A DNA stretch of 64,000 bases from assembly GCF_001922305.1 (NCBI RefSeq), contig NZ_CP018839.1:868001-932000 (forward strand), read 5' to 3'. The translations under genes were made by a program, and so were the position numbers. Shown here one piece after another: positions 61,948 through 64,000 of this stretch; positions within the stretch are counted from its first letter, which is position 1; every line of letters begins with the position of its first letter. The notes under the pieces were generated by a model. The model did not search any database. It was not told the origin of the DNA and was given only the letters and a program-made list of their open reading frames with translations. Origin of the DNA: Thauera chlorobenzoica (GTDB lineage Bacteria > Pseudomonadota > Gammaproteobacteria > Burkholderiales > Rhodocyclaceae).

Positions 61948-63653
61948 CATGACTGGATATTTTCTTCGAGCACTTCCAGCAGGTCACCCCGACGGAAGGT
62001 GGCCGACAACTGCTGCAGGGAGATGTCGCGTTCGCCATACAGGGCAGTTAGCGCGTTGTCGATTCGTTTGATGGCGTCTGCCAAGTAAGTCGTCCCGTGC
62101 GTATGCAGTTGCGTCTGTAGCGCCTGATAGCGGGTGTGGGTGACCTCATCGAGGCGCAGGCCCGACTCCTGCAACAAACGCGCACCGATCAACATGGCGG
62201 CATAGTGTGCCGAATACGGCAAGAAGGGGTGTTCGACATTGCCCGGTGAGCGTTTGCGGGCGTTCTCAACCAAGCGGAAAATCTGTACGGCTAGCAGGGT
62301 CTGGGCGGCGTTTACGGTGGCGAAGATATCGTAGTACAGCTTGCCGAAGTGTTCGCGGCGCATGAATTTGGCCTGGTGCGGCTTGCGACGCCAGATGGCC
62401 AGGACGGCTTCGGCGGCAACGCTGCTGGCGATCACCTGACTGCCGCTGCTGCCTTCCTCGCGCTGTCGCTTGTAGGTGTAGCCGAAGCCGGCCAGGGCGG
62501 TTTCGAGTTGGCGCTGGTAGTCGTCGTTGGAGCGCAGGTCGCGCAGGTCCACGGGGTTCTGACTGTTGGTGGCGTAGGTGATTTCGCGCACGAAGTCGCG
62601 GTCGTCGTCGGCCAGTTCATACAGGCGGATCAACACATAGGTGTCTGCGGCCTGGCTATCCAGCTCGCCATGGCTGTTGAAGGTCTGCTCGATGGTCTTG
62701 CAGGTCTGCCCACCGTTGATGATCTGGATGTTTTCCAGGCGCAACTGATAGTTGTCGCCCTGCAGCGCGTTGTGAGCGAACTTGCGGCAGATCATGGTGA
62801 TGCCGTTATTGTAGAAATAGAAGTTCTGGCGTTTGTGCGGGTCGAGCAGGGTGTCATGGATGGCGCTGTTGACTCGGTTGGCGTGCATGCCCAGGTAACG
62901 GCGGATGTTGCGCTCCAGCAGCAGGTCACCGTGGCGATTGAACAGCTCGGCGATTTCGCGCACGGAAACCTTGCCAATCAACACTCGACGGTAGTTGAAT
63001 TCTTCGATGACCGCCTTGCCGTGCAGTTGGAGACGATCATCGACAGCCTTGCGGCGCTGTAGCACGGCCACGATGTTGTCGTGGTTGTAGTGAATCCATT
63101 GCACCTGGTCGCCACTCAGGCCGGATTGTTCGATCCAGTCCTGTGCCTGCCCATTCCAGCGAGTGCCGTTGTTGCAAAGCAGCAGTCGCACGCTGGGGAT
63201 GTAGCCGTCACGGATGAGTGAACGGACTTCCTCGATTCTCGGTTCGAGTCGCGGGTTCAGCGCGACCTTCTTGCCGGGGTCGAACAGAGTGGCGAGCATG
63301 TTGAGCGCATTCTTCACACCGTTTTCCGGGAAGTGTGCAGTGCCGTTCAGGTCCTTGTGCTTGTACTTGCCTTGGAACAGGGTGACGGTGAATTCGCCGT
63401 CGTCCACCTCGCCCAGATGCAGGGCATCGACGCCAGCATCGTTGCCGCCTTCCGTCAGCAACTCTGCGGCCTCCTCCATCTCCAACTCCAGTGCGGTACT
63501 GGCGCACAGCAGCACAAAGGCCAGACTGCGCTGCTTCTCGGGATTGTTGCTGACGATAGGCGTCAGCAACTCGGCATGCTCGGAGAGAATGCCTTGCAGA
63601 CGCTGATCAACGATGCTGGCGTTGAGGTTCATTGGGGGCATCTGGAATGACAC
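61947..63653 (-). CDS. AIPR-family protein, putative phage-defence (abortive infection) effector
   Basis: A 568-aa soluble protein. Near the N-terminus is a restriction-endonuclease-like core: EGGNDAGVDALHL (Asp72, Asp76) followed by FTVTLFQGKYK (Gln94, Lys96), the D...QxK pattern of PD-(D/E)XK nucleases. The AIPR domain follows: FYFYNNGITMICRKF, IQIINGGQTCKTIEQTF, ITYATNSQNPVDLRDLRSND, characteristic of this family. AIPR proteins are linked to abortive infection and are often beside restriction systems; here it is alone. GTG 63653 is the longest start, ATG 63632 the next good one; neither has a strong ribosome site. Its stop overlaps the pseG start. Confidence 0.86.
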   Translation of the reverse strand: MSFQMPPMNLNASIVDQRLQGILSEHAELLTPIVSNNPEKQRSLAFVLLCASTALELEMEEAAELLTEGGNDAGVDALHLGEVDDGEFTVTLFQGKYKHKDLNGTAHFPENGVKNALNMLATLFDPGKKVALNPRLEPRIEEVRSLIRDGYIPSVRLLLCNNGTRWNGQAQDWIEQSGLSGDQVQWIHYNHDNIVAVLQRRKAVDDRLQLHGKAVIEEFNYRRVLIGKVSVREIAELFNRHGDLLLERNIRRYLGMHANRVNSAIHDTLLDPHKRQNFYFYNNGITMICRKFAHNALQGDNYQLRLENIQIINGGQTCKTIEQTFNSHGELDSQAADTYVLIRLYELADDDRDFVREITYATNSQNPVDLRDLRSNDDYQRQLETALAGFGYTYKRQREEGSSGSQVIASSVAAEAVLAIWRRKPHQAKFMRREHFGKLYYDIFATVNAAQTLLAVQIFRLVENARKRSPGNVEHPFLPYSAHYAAMLIGARLLQESGLRLDEVTHTRYQALQTQLHTHGTTYLADAIKRIDNALTALYGERDISLQQLSATFRRGDLLEVLEENIQS

Positions 63654-63697
63654 GAAGGTTTGATATCTCTTCCCTCAAATAGGCTTGCTGCTGCTGA

Positions 63698-63733
63698 AAG
63701 TAGCGAAGCGTCGGCGCGGAAAATGACTTTCAT
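63698..63733 (-). pseudogene. Truncated second copy of the pseG start
   Basis: From ATG 63733 the reverse strand reads MKVIFRADASLL, matching MKVAFRTDASLQ at the start of pseG in 9 of 12 residues, with the same ATGAAAGTC opening. After that the similarity ends and the frame runs into the beginning of the AIPR gene. It appears to be the stub of an older pseG cut by the AIPR acquisition. Confidence 0.7.
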
Positions 63734-63754
63734 GGGAGCAGTTCTCGAAGAGCG

Positions 63755-63790
63755 CCCGATCAGGGCGGAGGCATCTGCGATGAGAATCAT
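63755..63790 (-). pseudogene. Truncated start of a PIN-domain (DUF3368-like) toxin gene
   Basis: ATG 63790 overlaps the stop of the UPF0175 gene as ATGA and reads MILIADASALIG, the first strand and catalytic Asp of DUF3368-type PIN toxins. Homology stops after about 12 codons, where the sequence passes into the pseG stub. UPF0175 antitoxins normally have a DUF3368 toxin in this position, so the toxin has been lost. Confidence 0.65.
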
Positions 63791-64000
63791 GCCTTCCCGA
63801 GCCCTTCGAGCTCTGCCGTCAGTTCGTCACGGCTCATGTCGATGACGGGGATCTGATTGCTTTTGCACAAGCTCATGAATTCATAGAGCGATACTCCGGC
63901 GACTTCCGCAGCCTTTGCGAGGGTGACGCGCTCGCGTTGGAAGAGCCACAACGCGTAGGACGTCCGCAACTCCTGACGGGTGTCTGCGGCACCTTGAAAG
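63787..64000 (-). CDS. UPF0175-family antitoxin, partial (5' end outside window)
   Basis: The visible 70 C-terminal residues include LRTSYALWLFQRERVTLAKA, AEVAGVSLYEFMSLCKSNQI and PVIDMSRDELTAELEGLGKA, the helix-turn-helix part of UPF0175 proteins. The frame stays open to the window edge; a TTG at 63969 is an internal codon rather than the start. Members pair with PIN-domain toxins; here the toxin gene is only a stub, so the antitoxin is an orphan. Confidence 0.83.
   Translation of the reverse strand, partial: FQGAADTRQELRTSYALWLFQRERVTLAKAAEVAGVSLYEFMSLCKSNQIPVIDMSRDELTAELEGLGKA

Noticed and set aside
1..64000. CRISPR arrays, tRNA or rRNA genes, transposases or integrases
   Set aside because: No spaced direct repeats, no tRNA-like clover sequence and no transposase or recombinase protein was recognised anywhere, in spite of the mobile-looking cargo.

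Overview
The window is a high-GC chromosomal segment of a betaproteobacterium, most likely of the Rhodocyclales (Thauera / Azoarcus / Aromatoleum type). This is inferred from the complete dcw cell-division cluster preceded by rnpB, from the accB-accC-prmA-zinc-ribbon order, and from the general look of the proteins. The assignment is from recognition only, since no search could be run.

Region 1 (1-22.5 kb) is housekeeping. It holds thiD with a TPP riboswitch, pcm, a rhodanese, a TolC-type outer-membrane channel, waaA (Kdo transferase), apaH, a YefM/YoeB toxin-antitoxin pair, two lipid acyltransferases, a PfkB-family nucleoside kinase, a glycine-zipper lipoprotein, and the block accBC, prmA and a DUF3426 zinc-ribbon protein. 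These are followed by a thioredoxin, mpl, a BON lipoprotein, a SIS-domain (DiaA-like) protein, yraN, rsmI, pyrC, a chemotaxis receptor with an unusual layout, and the RNase P RNA. Two genes (DUF3426 and the BON lipoprotein) each carry an apparent one-base deletion in a C run.

Region 2 (22.5-41 kb) is the dcw cluster: mraZ, rsmH, ftsL, ftsI, murE, murF, mraY, murD, ftsW, murG, murC, ddl, ftsQ, ftsA, ftsZ, lpxC. Most neighbouring genes overlap by 4 bases (ATGA or GTGA). A candidate promoter in front of mraZ overlaps a clear 10-bp-spaced MraZ operator, and an AT-rich perfect inverted repeat sits between ftsA and ftsZ.

Region 3 (41-64 kb) is an accessory surface-polysaccharide locus placed directly after lpxC. 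A plus-strand arm encodes a fused GT4-GT2 glycosyltransferase, a DUF2304 protein, ManC and a YdcF/ElyC-like protein. A long minus-strand arm encodes a WcaJ-type initiating transferase, several glycosyltransferases, two ligase/polymerase-like membrane proteins, Gmd and Fcl (GDP-L-fucose), a sialyltransferase-like enzyme, and PseI, PseH and PseG (pseudaminic acid). ManC, Gmd and Fcl together can make GDP-L-fucose. PseG, PseH and PseI are three of the six pseudaminate enzymes; PseB, PseC and PseF are not in the window and would be expected beyond its right edge. The sialyltransferase-like gene has a run of nine C immediately after its start codon, the layout of a phase-variable gene.

The locus is interrupted by mobile-looking cargo: an H-NS start remnant, VapBC, a TacAT-like GNAT toxin pair, a ParE/antitoxin pair between fcl and gmd, and an AIPR-family putative anti-phage protein overlapping the pseG start. 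Beyond the AIPR gene are a truncated second pseG start, a truncated PIN-toxin start and an orphan UPF0175 antitoxin. This mosaic right edge, the AIPR insertion and the C9 switch are the most interesting signals here. No CRISPR array, tRNA, transposase or rRNA was seen.
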